From: a virus | Direction: 5' to 3' (one strand) | IMG/VR virus record: IMGVR_UViG_3300010885_065123 | Coordinates: 1 to 46,010 of that record | DNA length: 46,010 bases | Shown: positions 1-7,816 of the stretch, piece by piece | Position numbering within the stretch: the stretch's first letter is position 1 | Layout: each line of letters opens with the position of its first letter | The notes under the pieces: model-generated | The model's database searches: none | Seen by the model: the letters and a program-made list of their open reading frames with translations, nothing else | Told to the model about the DNA's origin: nothing | Program-made: the position numbers and the translations under genes

Positions 1-1913
1 AGCCTGTTGCGGAATTCCGGAGTAAAGAACCTATTGATGGCCTGAGTATCTTCGTCCCTGTTATCGCTCTTGGTGAAACCTATCAGTTCTTTTTCCATCT
101 CAGCTGCGCCGAGATTGCTGGTGAATATCACGATAGCATTGCGTGCGCTAGCGCTCTTGCCTTGGCTGCTGGTGACCATGCCGTGATCCATCATGGCCAG
201 GAAAATGTTATAGACATCCGGATGTGCCTTTTCGATCTCGTCAAACAACAGCACACAGTGCGGATGAGTCTCCAGCTCGTTGATCAGCATGCCGCCGCCT
301 GCACCACCATCACCGTAACCAACGTAGCCCGGAGGTGATCCGATGAACTTGCTCACTGTGTGACGTTCTTGGAACTCACTCATGTCAAAACGCACGAAGT
401 GTACGCCCAGGCTCTTGGCCAACTGCTTGGCAACTTCTGTCTTGCCAACACCGCTGGGACCTGAGAACAGGAAGCTGCCCACGGTCTTGTCGCTTTCGCG
501 CAGCCCGCTCCGGCTCATGTATATGGCATTGACCACACCGTCGATGGCATCAGTCTGTCCAAATATCCTTGACCTCAGATCTGTGTCTAATAGCTCTAGC
601 TTATCGGCTTCCTTGCTCTTCACAGTGGTCACTGGCACCTTGGCAACCCTGCTGACTTCAGCTTCGACCATCTCCTTGGTGATCACTGTAGCACGCTCTG
701 TTTCTGGTTTGATGCGTTGCCATGCTGCAGCACTGTCTATGATATCAATGGCTTTATCTGGCAAGCATTTGTCATGTATGTGTCGCGATGTCAGATCAAC
801 AGCCGCATCCAAGGCTGCTGTTTCAAACTGCATTCCATAATATTCTTCGTAGTGCTTGGCAATGCCCTGCAGTATGCGCTTGCTGTCTTCAATGCTGGGT
901 TCAAAGATGTCCAGTTTTTGGAACCGCCTTACTAGGGCACGATCCTTTTCAAAATGCTTGCGATATTCTTCGTTGGTAGTGCTGCCTATGCAGCAAATTT
1001 CACCACGGCTAAGTGCAGGTTTCAGCATGTTGGCTGCATCAATGCTACCTCCGCCGCCGCCATTACCAGCACCCATGATCATGTGTATCTCGTCGATAAA
1101 CATGATGGTGTTAGGCAGTGCTGAGAATGCTGAGATTATCTGCTTCATCCTCTCTTCAAAATCACCCCTGAATTTGGTGCCTGCTACCAGAGTAGCAACG
1201 TCCAAATTCCAGATCACTTTGTCTAGCAGTATGTCAGGTACGTCGCCTTCCGTGATGCGGCGAGCCAGACCTTCAACTATCACTGTCTTGCCCACGCCCG
1301 GATCGCCTGTCATGATCACGTTGTGTTTGTTGCGCCGTGCTATGATCTGTGTGATCTGCTCAACTTCTTTTTCTCGACCTATCAGAGGATCTATCTTGCC
1401 ATCCTGTGCCTTGTCGTTTAGATTGATGCAGTACTGTTGCAGCACCTCTAGAGCCTGAGACTCGTCCATGCCGTTGGTAGTATCACTGTCGCCCTTGCTT
1501 AGGTACTCCAGTATCTTTTCTTTTGGTGGGGCATATTGCTCGATGAACCAGCTGGCTGGGCTATCTGGTATGTGATACAGCGCTAGGAATATGTCAGCTG
1601 GGCCAAGTTCCCTCCTACCGCTGAACATGCTCTGGGTCTTGGCTTTCTTGATCACGTTGCTGAGCAGAGTGGTGTGGCGAGGTTGGAAGCTGCCCTGTTT
1701 CACTATCACATGGTTGCTGTCAGTGTTTAGCCAATCGCTGGTATGAGAGATGAGGCTTTCCAGATCACCGCCTGCTTTGGTGATCATCTTCTGTATGCCT
1801 TCCATCTCCAGCAGCCCAGCCAGTAGATGCTCCAGGGTAACCAACTCGTGATTGAGATTGGCAGCCAATTGATATGAGCGCTGCATCGATTGCTCTATGG
1901 ACCCCATGGTCAT
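1..1913 (-). CDS. clpA: ClpA/ClpB-type AAA+ protein unfoldase, 3' end cut by window edge
   Basis: Two-ring AAA+ unfoldase that would unfold proteins and feed them to a ClpP peptidase. I translated this strand directly: 637 residues are visible and the C-terminal small domain lies off the left edge. A Clp_N-like repeat domain (about 1-60, with LVTLEHLLAGLL) comes first. The first ATPase module has Walker A GDPGVGKT at 203-210 and Walker B FIDEIH (D274/E275). The second has Walker A GPSGVGKT at 485-492, a GYVGY pore loop, Walker B LLFDEIE (D558) and the FTPEFRNR segment. No ClpB-type long middle domain separates the modules, and an IGF tripeptide sits at plus positions 75-83, where ClpA and ClpX carry the ClpP-docking loop, so ClpA-like is preferred over ClpB. 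The ATG at 1913 overlaps the deformylase stop (ATGA); a second ATG at 1907 is possible. No ClpP gene is in the window, so a host ClpP partner is inferred. Confidence 0.93.
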   Translation of the reverse strand, partial: MTMGSIEQSMQRSYQLAANLNHELVTLEHLLAGLLEMEGIQKMITKAGGDLESLISHTSDWLNTDSNHVIVKQGSFQPRHTTLLSNVIKKAKTQSMFSGRRELGPADIFLALYHIPDSPASWFIEQYAPPKEKILEYLSKGDSDTTNGMDESQALEVLQQYCINLNDKAQDGKIDPLIGREKEVEQITQIIARRNKHNVIMTGDPGVGKTVIVEGLARRITEGDVPDILLDKVIWNLDVATLVAGTKFRGDFEERMKQIISAFSALPNTIMFIDEIHMIMGAGNGGGGGSIDAANMLKPALSRGEICCIGSTTNEEYRKHFEKDRALVRRFQKLDIFEPSIEDSKRILQGIAKHYEEYYGMQFETAALDAAVDLTSRHIHDKCLPDKAIDIIDSAAAWQRIKPETERATVITKEMVEAEVSRVAKVPVTTVKSKEADKLELLDTDLRSRIFGQTDAIDGVVNAIYMSRSGLRESDKTVGSFLFSGPSGVGKTEVAKQLAKSLGVHFVRFDMSEFQERHTVSKFIGSPPGYVGYGDGGAGGGMLINELETHPHCVLLFDEIEKAHPDVYNIFLAMMDHGMVTSSQGKSASARNAIVIFTSNLGAAEMEKELIGFTKSDNRDEDTQAINRFFTPEFRNR

Positions 1914-2422
1914 GCTGCCACTCCTCGCTGCTGTTTCCTCTTGATCTTTTCCAGTTTTTTCTTGGCCATCATCAGCTTGACTGGACCAACCCTGTCATCG
2001 ATCATGATGCCCTGCAAGTGATCAAACTCGTGCAGGAAGATCCTGCTCCATCCTTCGCCCATATCAGTTACCTGCTGATTGCCGTCAGCATCTCTGAACA
2101 TGACCTTGATGTTCTTGCTGCGTCGTATGTTGAAACTTAGGCCCGGCAAGCTGAGACAACCTTCTATCTGCGTGTCCTGTTCATCGCCGGCACTCAACAC
2201 CACTGGATTGATGAACACATGCTTGTTGCCATCAACATTGACCACGAACAAGCTGATGCTGTGACCCAGCTGAGGCGCTGCGATACCCACTCCGCCGCTG
2301 GCAGCCAGAGTATCGAACATGTCCGCTATGAGACCTGCCAAACCTGGGATTTCTCCGGGTTCGATCAGCTTGGCCTGCTGCCTCAATACCGGATCAGGTC
2401 TCGTCACTATTGGCAATATCAT
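1910..2422 (-). CDS. def: Peptide deformylase
   Basis: Metalloenzyme that removes the N-formyl group from nascent proteins. All three family motifs are present in the 170-residue product: GVGIAAPQ (44-51), EGCLS (87-91, metal ligand Cys89) and HEFDH (131-135, metal ligands His131 and His135, catalytic Glu132). Length matches bacterial enzymes, and it keeps a lysine-rich C-terminal tail that many phage deformylases lack. Both ends overlap neighbours by four bases (ATGA): its ATG overlaps the DnaJ stop and its stop overlaps the ClpA start, so the three genes are probably translated together. Deformylases are known from marine phages, where they are thought to process proteins made fast during infection. 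All catalytic residues are intact, so activity is expected. Confidence 0.96.
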   Translation of the reverse strand: MILPIVTRPDPVLRQQAKLIEPGEIPGLAGLIADMFDTLAASGGVGIAAPQLGHSISLFVVNVDGNKHVFINPVVLSAGDEQDTQIEGCLSLPGLSFNIRRSKNIKVMFRDADGNQQVTDMGEGWSRIFLHEFDHLQGIMIDDRVGPVKLMMAKKKLEKIKRKQQRGVAA

Positions 2423-3318
2423 GGTCGATCTCCGCTGCGTTGTTTCTGTATTTCTCGTAGTAGATCTTGCTGTTGTGGTGATAGATTGTTTGGAACTTCT
2501 ATCTCTATATGGATGAACAAGTCTCCACGTTGACGAGCATTGTTATGAACCTGCATGCCGTGTCCCTGCACTCGCAGTGTGGCATTAGATTGCGTGCCAG
2601 CAGGTATGTTCACGTTCAACATGGCGCCGTCAATGCTCTTCAATTCATGCTGCAGTCCCAGCATGATAGATATGGCATCAACCTTGACGTTTGTGTGCAG
2701 ATGCGGACCGTTCCTGTTAAACGTGGCATGCTCATTTATGATCACTGTAACATAGAGATCGCCCGGTGGTTGGTTTGGTATGCTGCGATCACCGTGACCT
2801 TGGAAGCGCAACTTAGCACCGTGATCCACACCAGCTGGTATGCTCACGTTAACATTGGTATGCTGCCCGTTCACTTCGAACGCGATAGGCATGGTACGAC
2901 CAGTGAACGCATCCTCGAGGCTGATGTTGAGATTGAATTGGTAATCTCTGTTGCGCTGTATGTGCTGCCGTCCAAATCCCTGTCCAAAGAATTGGTTTAT
3001 TATATCATCGAAGTGCTGACCGCCACCAAAATTAAAGTGGAAATCTGCACCAGGGAATCCGCCGCCAAAGTTCTGTGCGAATGGGTTACCGCCTGGTCCG
3101 CCCTGTCCAAACTTGCGCTGTTGATCATAGGCAGCTCGCTTCTGAGGATCGCTCAGTGTGTCGTTGGCTTCATTGATCTGTTTGAACAACGCCTCTGATC
3201 CCGGATTTCCTTTGTTGAGATCGGGATGATGTTTTTTTGCTAAGCGCCTGTATGCAGACTTGATCTCGTCCTGCGACGCTGATTCTGATAGTTCGAGTGT
3301 CTTGTAATAATCTTCCAT
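2419..3318 (-). CDS. dnaJ: DnaJ/CbpA-type J-domain co-chaperone
   Basis: Class B Hsp40 co-chaperone expected to stimulate a DnaK ATPase and deliver substrates. The N-terminal J domain (1-65) has the essential HPD triad at 31-33. A Gly/Phe-rich linker (about 71-118) follows, then two beta-rich substrate-binding domains, each with an IPAG signature. No CxxCxGxG zinc fingers are present, so it resembles CbpA rather than DnaJ proper. The reading frame stays open upstream to 3411, but the residues before MEDYYKTLEL do not look like a J protein and overlap the promoter region of the divergent gene, so I start at the ATG at 3318 (299 residues). No strong Shine-Dalgarno site is visible. It is first in the DnaJ-deformylase-ClpA operon. 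No phage DnaK is in the window, so it may act on host DnaK. Confidence 0.93.
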   Translation of the reverse strand: MEDYYKTLELSESASQDEIKSAYRRLAKKHHPDLNKGNPGSEALFKQINEANDTLSDPQKRAAYDQQRKFGQGGPGGNPFAQNFGGGFPGADFHFNFGGGQHFDDIINQFFGQGFGRQHIQRNRDYQFNLNISLEDAFTGRTMPIAFEVNGQHTNVNVSIPAGVDHGAKLRFQGHGDRSIPNQPPGDLYVTVIINEHATFNRNGPHLHTNVKVDAISIMLGLQHELKSIDGAMLNVNIPAGTQSNATLRVQGHGMQVHNNARQRGDLFIHIEIEVPNNLSPQQQDLLREIQKQRSGDRP

Positions 3319-3368
3319 GTGCAAGTGTAACCTAGATCGTGACTCTGTGTCAATGCTGTTTTGGTGAC

Positions 3369-3376
3369 TATAAATA
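3369..3376 (+). promoter_or_regulatory. T4-type late promoter (TATAAATA)
   Basis: Exact match to the T4 late -10 box TATAAATA. It lies 42 bases before the TTG start at 3411, leaving room for a leader with the AAGGGG ribosome site. It may also drive the sugar cassette downstream, since only short gaps separate those genes. Confidence 0.7.
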
Positions 3377-3410
3377 AGCATTATCATTGGCATTTTCAAG
3401 GGGAACGGCA

Positions 3411-4100
3411 TTGGATCAGCAAAAACAGGCTACTATCGCCAAGGTTGTAGCAGACTATCTTGCCAAGACCAAGCCGGTCATGTTGTTGGTGCATGTGATA
3501 TACATTGCTGTGATCAGCACTATCTTCAGTGCGGCATATGTGATCAGTTTCCATTTCACTTCATTGGTAAGCATCTATGAGGAAGCGCACAGCATACAAA
3601 GCTTTGGAATGAACCTAAAGGTCAGCGTGGAAAATGACAATGCCATATACGCTAACCTCAATCGAATACTGTCGCAGTCTGGCGGAATCAGGGCCTATGT
3701 GTACCGATATCACAACGGTTTGGCAGCTATCAATGGTGTGCCATTCTTCTTCCAGACCATGACGCATGAAGTGATAGCACCCGGCACTCCGAGGATCATG
3801 ACCTTTGAACAGCGCATACCGGCCAGCATACACATAGCCATCAACAACGCATTCATCAACAATGCCTGTGCAATCATCAGGGACACCGACAGGGACAGGG
3901 AAAACCAAGATTACTATTTCTGGTTGAGCAGAGGTGCCAAGCATCTCATACGCTGCCCAATCTACATGACCAACGGTGATCTCTTTGGGTTCGTTGGAGT
4001 TGATTTCACATCCAGCATGATAGATGAATCCACAGCTGAAAAAAACATCAAGGAATCAGCAGGCGAGATAGCCAAACTATTTGCCACCAAAAAACTCTGA
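3411..4100 (+). CDS. Membrane-anchored protein with GAF-like domain
   Basis: Function unknown. The 229-residue product has a short charged N-terminus, one strongly hydrophobic segment (about 23-50) and a soluble domain with a YRYHNG segment and an alternating strand/helix pattern that resembles GAF sensor folds. The YxxHNG element is one I associate with phage GAF-like proteins; this is recollection, not a search. The frame opens at a TTG at 3387, but the TTG at 3411 has AAGGGG eight bases upstream and fits the TATAAATA promoter better, so I start there. No ATG is available near the N-terminus. It is divergent from the DnaJ operon. It could be an inner-membrane sensor or a lysis/lysis-inhibition accessory protein; neither is shown. 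Confidence 0.72.
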   Translation: MDQQKQATIAKVVADYLAKTKPVMLLVHVIYIAVISTIFSAAYVISFHFTSLVSIYEEAHSIQSFGMNLKVSVENDNAIYANLNRILSQSGGIRAYVYRYHNGLAAINGVPFFFQTMTHEVIAPGTPRIMTFEQRIPASIHIAINNAFINNACAIIRDTDRDRENQDYYFWLSRGAKHLIRCPIYMTNGDLFGFVGVDFTSSMIDESTAEKNIKESAGEIAKLFATKKL

Positions 4101-4152
4101 AATATTTAGGATTACAGCGGTTCTGGTCCTTAAATAGGTTAGAGGTGCGCAG

Positions 4153-4485
4153 ATGAAACTGTTTGATATCGATCAATATATAGGTGGATGGTTCGTTGGC
4201 GATTTCGAACCCAGCATATGGCGCACCACAGCCTACGAGGTAGGCTACAAGTATCACGAAGCTGGAGAACCGTGGCCCACACACTATCACGAGCACATGG
4301 ATGAGCTGACCTTTCTATTGGAAGGTACAGTGATCATACAGGGACAAACTCTGACAGGTCCTGTAATTTTCGAACTGAACCGCCATGAGATTGCTGATCC
4401 TACTTTCGTGACAGCCTGCAAGATGTTCGTGATCAAATCGCCCAGCGTGCCAGGTGACAAGGTAGAGATCGAGGGCCAACCATGA
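4153..4485 (+). CDS. Cupin-like small protein
   Basis: Single-domain beta-barrel protein of 110 residues. The stretch around THYHEHMDELTFLLEGTV matches cupin motif 1 (HxH, an acidic residue, then G), giving a likely metal site from His and Glu side chains. The later FELNRHEIADP segment could supply the second half of the site. AGAGGTG just before the ATG is a good ribosome site. It overlaps the nucleotidyltransferase start by four bases (ATGA), which ties it to sugar-nucleotide chemistry; cupins in such clusters are often sugar epimerases or isomerases, but this one is shorter than an RmlC epimerase and may only bind a small molecule. A weak TTAAATAG motif at 4130-4137 lies just upstream. Confidence 0.75.
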   Translation: MKLFDIDQYIGGWFVGDFEPSIWRTTAYEVGYKYHEAGEPWPTHYHEHMDELTFLLEGTVIIQGQTLTGPVIFELNRHEIADPTFVTACKMFVIKSPSVPGDKVEIEGQP

Positions 4486-5585
4486 CAAACATATTGATCC
4501 CTATGGCAGGGCTTGGCAGCAGATTCAAAAAGACTCACGGTGCTTGCCCAAAACCTCTGATAGAGGTGGATGGATTAACCCTGATAGAACACAGCATCAA
4601 GAGCTTTGACGTTGATGGTAAGTTCATATTCGTTACCCGTAGGTTTGACGATCCCGCTGACAATGCGAGGCTGAGCCAGCTGCTGCAGTCATTGAGGCCA
4701 GACAGCATTGAGATATGCCTCGATACCATCACCGCAGGTGCCAGCCAAACCTGCTTGGCAGCCAGAGAATACATCAACAACGAGCAACCATTGGTCATAT
4801 ACAACTGTGATCAGATCATACGGTGGAATCCGCAGGACTTCCTTGCCTATGTAAACAGGCATCAATGCGATGGTGCAGTGGTGCTCTACAATAGCAGTGA
4901 TCCCAAGAACAGCTTTGCTGAGATCGTAGACGGTACCATAACCAAACTGGTAGAAAAGCAGGCCGTGAGCAATCACGCGCTGATTGGATTCCATTATTGG
5001 AAGCAGGGCAGTGATTTCGTGCGCAGTGCAGATAGCTTGATAGAGACTTTTCGTGTCAGTGGAAGGCCAGAGTGCTATGTCAGCGAGACCTATAATTTCT
5101 TGATAGATCAAGGCGCTTGCATCAAGCCCTACCACGTCACGGACAACATGTATATTCCTCTGGGCACACCAGAAGATGTGAACCGTTACATCGGCAAGGT
5201 CAAGGAGTTCTATACCAAGAAACCCAAGACCATATTCTGTGACATAGATGGCAGCATCTTGAAGCATGCGCATGTGGCCAGCGACGTGATCACCGGCACG
5301 CCTGTGCTGCTAGGAGGTGTGGCTGCTAAGTTTAACCAATGGGACAGCCAAGGTCACAGGATCATACTGGTCACTGCACGCAAGGAAAGCATGCGTGACA
5401 TAACCGTGCGCCACTTGCAGGAACTGGGATTGGTCTGGGATCAGCTGATCATGGGCGTGGGTGGCGGTGCACGCTATCTCATCAATGATAAACTGATAGA
5501 CACTGACGCAGATAGAGCAGTGGCAGTCAATGTGCTCACAGACGGTGGATTTGATAAGATCGACTGGAACGAGATTGATCTGTAA
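4482..5585 (+). CDS. Sugar nucleotidyltransferase fused to HAD-type phosphatase
   Basis: Bifunctional 367-residue protein. Residues 1-245 form an NTP-transferase domain: GLGSRF (10-15) is the nucleotide loop, KPL (24-26) the conserved Lys-Pro, and NCD (108-110) a likely metal/nucleotide site. Residues 248-367 form a HAD domain: DIDGS (254-258) carries the nucleophile Asp254 and acid/base Asp256, VTAR (297-300) is motif II, and IND (334-336) resembles the acidic motif IV. The likely role is activating a sugar or polyol phosphate with CTP or another NTP and hydrolysing a related phosphate. Similar fusions occur in bacterial capsule and surface-glycan clusters. The start overlaps the cupin stop (ATGA). 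Substrate is not evident from the sequence. Confidence 0.87.
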   Translation: MTNILIPMAGLGSRFKKTHGACPKPLIEVDGLTLIEHSIKSFDVDGKFIFVTRRFDDPADNARLSQLLQSLRPDSIEICLDTITAGASQTCLAAREYINNEQPLVIYNCDQIIRWNPQDFLAYVNRHQCDGAVVLYNSSDPKNSFAEIVDGTITKLVEKQAVSNHALIGFHYWKQGSDFVRSADSLIETFRVSGRPECYVSETYNFLIDQGACIKPYHVTDNMYIPLGTPEDVNRYIGKVKEFYTKKPKTIFCDIDGSILKHAHVASDVITGTPVLLGGVAAKFNQWDSQGHRIILVTARKESMRDITVRHLQELGLVWDQLIMGVGGGARYLINDKLIDTDADRAVAVNVLTDGGFDKIDWNEIDL

Positions 5586-5600
5586 CGGCGGTGATTGGGT

Positions 5601-6290
5601 ATGCGAGTTGCTCTTTGTTTCAGTGGACACACACGTTTCCTAACACAAACTCACAAATACTGGAAGTCAGTGGTCCTGGACCGATACTCTCCAGATGTGT
5701 TCGTGCATACTTGGTTGGATCCCAGCGATCTAGATAGATCAAGGAACGACGCACAGACCCTGCAGGATCTCTATGCGCCAACAGTGCTGGCCATGGAACT
5801 GCCTCGTAGTTTTCAAGGGGCTGATGATATCTACAAGGAACGTCTGTGGCCCTATAGGATCACGGTACAGGGGCAGCTTTCTCAGTTCACTGGCATAAAG
5901 ATGGCACAAGCGCTGCGCCGCAACTACGAAACTGCTCAGGGATTTAGATATGATATATCCATGAGAGCTAGATTTGATTGGTATTTAGAGAGATTGGATC
6001 TTGAAGTGAACGATAGCATCAACGTGCCTGATGTGCCAACCCTATACAATCATAGATTCACCTATCGAGGACAATCACATGTGGGCATCTGTGATCAATT
6101 CGCGTTTGGCAGATCAGAGCTGATGGATGTCTATGCAGGTATAGTTGATAACATACCAAATCTCTATCATGACTGCGGTGTGGATTTTTGCGGTGAACTT
6201 TTCACCAAAGGGCATCTCCTAGATAAGGGGATAGATGTCAAGCAGCATCTAATGGGTAACGGCATAGTGAGGACGACGGGGCTGATATGA
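5601..6290 (+). CDS. Glycosyltransferase-like protein
   Basis: Product of 229 residues beginning MRVALCFSGHTR, with DVFVHTW and an R-x-R-x-D element (RARFDWYLERLD). I associate this pattern with glycosyltransferase-like proteins in phages and bacterial glycan clusters, but I cannot place it in a named family with certainty. Near the C-terminus it keeps an acidic/aromatic patch (DQFAFGRSELMDVY) reminiscent of the acceptor side of such enzymes. The frame opens at a TTG at 5595, but the ATG at 5601 starts the conserved segment directly and is preferred. Its stop overlaps the GDPD-like start (ATGA). Its place between a nucleotidyltransferase and GT2 enzymes supports a glycan role. Confidence 0.68.
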   Translation: MRVALCFSGHTRFLTQTHKYWKSVVLDRYSPDVFVHTWLDPSDLDRSRNDAQTLQDLYAPTVLAMELPRSFQGADDIYKERLWPYRITVQGQLSQFTGIKMAQALRRNYETAQGFRYDISMRARFDWYLERLDLEVNDSINVPDVPTLYNHRFTYRGQSHVGICDQFAFGRSELMDVYAGIVDNIPNLYHDCGVDFCGELFTKGHLLDKGIDVKQHLMGNGIVRTTGLI

Positions 6291-6757
6291 TCATAATTGC
6301 GCACAGAGGTTTGTTGGATGGACCAGACGACAGACAGGACAATCATCCAGATAGCATATACGACTGCCTGGCACTGGGATTCCATGTTGAAATTGATCTA
6401 TGGCGCATAGATCGCACATGGATGCTGGGCCACGACGGTCCTAGATACATCATCACCGAGGATTTCATCAAGCAGGACTATCTATGGATACATGCCAAGA
6501 ATCCAGAGGCGGCTGCAGAACTTTCGGTGCTGCATCAGAGTCATCCAAATCTAAACTTCTTTTGGCATCAGCACGATGATAGAGTGCTGACCAGCCGAGG
6601 ATTTTGGTGGACTGAACCCGGTCATCACCTGTTGCACAACAGCATCGCAGTGTTACCAGAGATGATATTGGGTGCCGATAATCTCAGTGAATGTGCCAAG
6701 TGGACTGCTGCGGGCGTGTGCAGCGATTATGGTAATCTGTTGAGGAATCTGCTGTGA
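6287..6757 (+). CDS. Short glycerophosphodiester phosphodiesterase-like protein
   Basis: TIM-barrel phosphodiesterase-like protein of 156 residues. The GDPD signature is present: His6-Arg7 in AHRG, then VEIDLW with Glu35 and Asp37 (metal ligands), then LGHDG with His49 (catalytic acid/base). The usual ENT after the first histidine is replaced by NHPDS. It is much shorter than typical GDPD enzymes (about 240-300 residues), so part of the barrel is reduced or it belongs to a short branch. The catalytic set looks intact. In this cassette it might act on a glycerophosphate-type substituent on a surface polymer rather than on lipid head groups; that is inference. The start overlaps the preceding stop (ATGA), and the stop overlaps the next gene (GTGA). 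Confidence 0.8.
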   Translation: MIIIAHRGLLDGPDDRQDNHPDSIYDCLALGFHVEIDLWRIDRTWMLGHDGPRYIITEDFIKQDYLWIHAKNPEAAAELSVLHQSHPNLNFFWHQHDDRVLTSRGFWWTEPGHHLLHNSIAVLPEMILGADNLSECAKWTAAGVCSDYGNLLRNLL

Positions 6758-7809
6758 AGATAGCAGTCTATGCCTTGGCAATGAATGATGCAGAATCTGT
6801 TGATAGATGGATACGCAACACCAGGGATGCTGATTATTTGGTGGTAGCTGATCTTGGCAGCACCGATGGAACTGTACAAGCTCTACGAGCAAACAGTGTG
6901 ATAGCAGACCCTATAGGACCTGCTGGTACGCGATTTGATACGGCCAGGAATGCAGCCATGGACAGGATTCCTTTGGATGCAGATGTGTGCGTGAGCATGG
7001 ATATGCATGCACAGATGAGCAGTGAATGGCGAGCAGAGATAGAGAGCTGCTGGTCAGCTGGTGCCACACGCATGCGTTACACATATATGACTCATCGCAG
7101 CGATGGCAGGGCTGAAAGACAGCACAGATCGGATCACATACATGCCAGATTGGGCTACAGCTGGGTTGGTCCCGCATGTGAGACCTTGGTTGCCACGGGC
7201 GAGGAAACCGTGATAGCAGCGAGAGGATTGACCATGCTTGGCCTAGCACCTACTGTCAAATATGGGCTAGAACATCTGCCATTGCTGCAGCTGGGACATC
7301 GGGAAGATCCCAGCAGTGCTGATATGCTGTTTTGTCTGGCCAGAGAATATGCACAGAACAATCTGCGCGAAGAAGCAGTTGAACATTTCAAGAAGTATCT
7401 GGATCTGGCATCTGCTACGTGGCCAGATCAACGCAGCGAGGCAATGATATGGTTGAGCAGGCTCATGCCACACGACAGGCTGAGATGGCTGAGATCTAGC
7501 ATAGCAGAAGCGCCTCTGCGCCGAGAGGCTTGGATACAGCTAGCTGATTATTTCTATGAAAAGAATGAATGGGCTAATCTCTATGCTGCCGCACTCGATG
7601 GGTGTAACAGTGCTCGCAATAGCAGCAATCAATTTGATGGCCCGGCTGGGTCAGATGCCAAGCTCTGGGATCTAGCAGGACTTGGGGCATGGAACATCGG
7701 TTTAAAGCCTGAGAGCCTTGATCTTTTTGCTGAGGCTCATCGATTAGAACCAGATAACCACCGTATAACTAACAACTACAACACAGTCAAAGCTGTGGTT
7801 AAAGGATGA
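6754..7809 (+). CDS. GT2 glycosyltransferase paralogue A, altered active site
   Basis: First of three tandem paralogues (351 residues). The GT-A fold N-terminus begins MKIAVYALAMN and has the nucleotide-sugar segment LGSTDGT (34-40). The metal-binding DxD seen in its two neighbours at 83-85 reads D-M-H here, and the downstream P-V/T-H-E element reads P-A-C-E. Both changes hit expected catalytic positions, so this copy may be inactive, metal-independent or have a different donor. The C-terminal half holds helix pairs (EDPSSADMLFCLAREYAQNN, then EEAVEHFKKYLDL) like TPR repeats, a layout also found in peptide glycosyltransferases such as SunS. The start is GTG, overlapping the GDPD-like stop. 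Confidence 0.83.
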   Translation: MKIAVYALAMNDAESVDRWIRNTRDADYLVVADLGSTDGTVQALRANSVIADPIGPAGTRFDTARNAAMDRIPLDADVCVSMDMHAQMSSEWRAEIESCWSAGATRMRYTYMTHRSDGRAERQHRSDHIHARLGYSWVGPACETLVATGEETVIAARGLTMLGLAPTVKYGLEHLPLLQLGHREDPSSADMLFCLAREYAQNNLREEAVEHFKKYLDLASATWPDQRSEAMIWLSRLMPHDRLRWLRSSIAEAPLRREAWIQLADYFYEKNEWANLYAAALDGCNSARNSSNQFDGPAGSDAKLWDLAGLGAWNIGLKPESLDLFAEAHRLEPDNHRITNNYNTVKAVVKG

Positions 7810-7816
7810 TAGCCTC

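Noticed and set aside
382-1458. Plus-strand open frames opposite the first 1.9 kb
   Set aside because: They lie antisense to clpA, whose minus-strand translation has both Walker pairs and the Clp N-domain. Their own products have no recognisable domain.
3324-3353. Possible sigma-70 promoter for the dnaJ operon (TTGACA, 18 bases, TACACT on the minus strand)
   Set aside because: The -35 box is perfect but the -10 is weak, and transcription would begin at the ATG. I could not support it enough to annotate it.
4130-4137. TTAAATAG before the cupin gene as a late promoter
   Set aside because: It is a poor match and only 23 bases from the ATG, so the ribosome site would sit on the transcript start.
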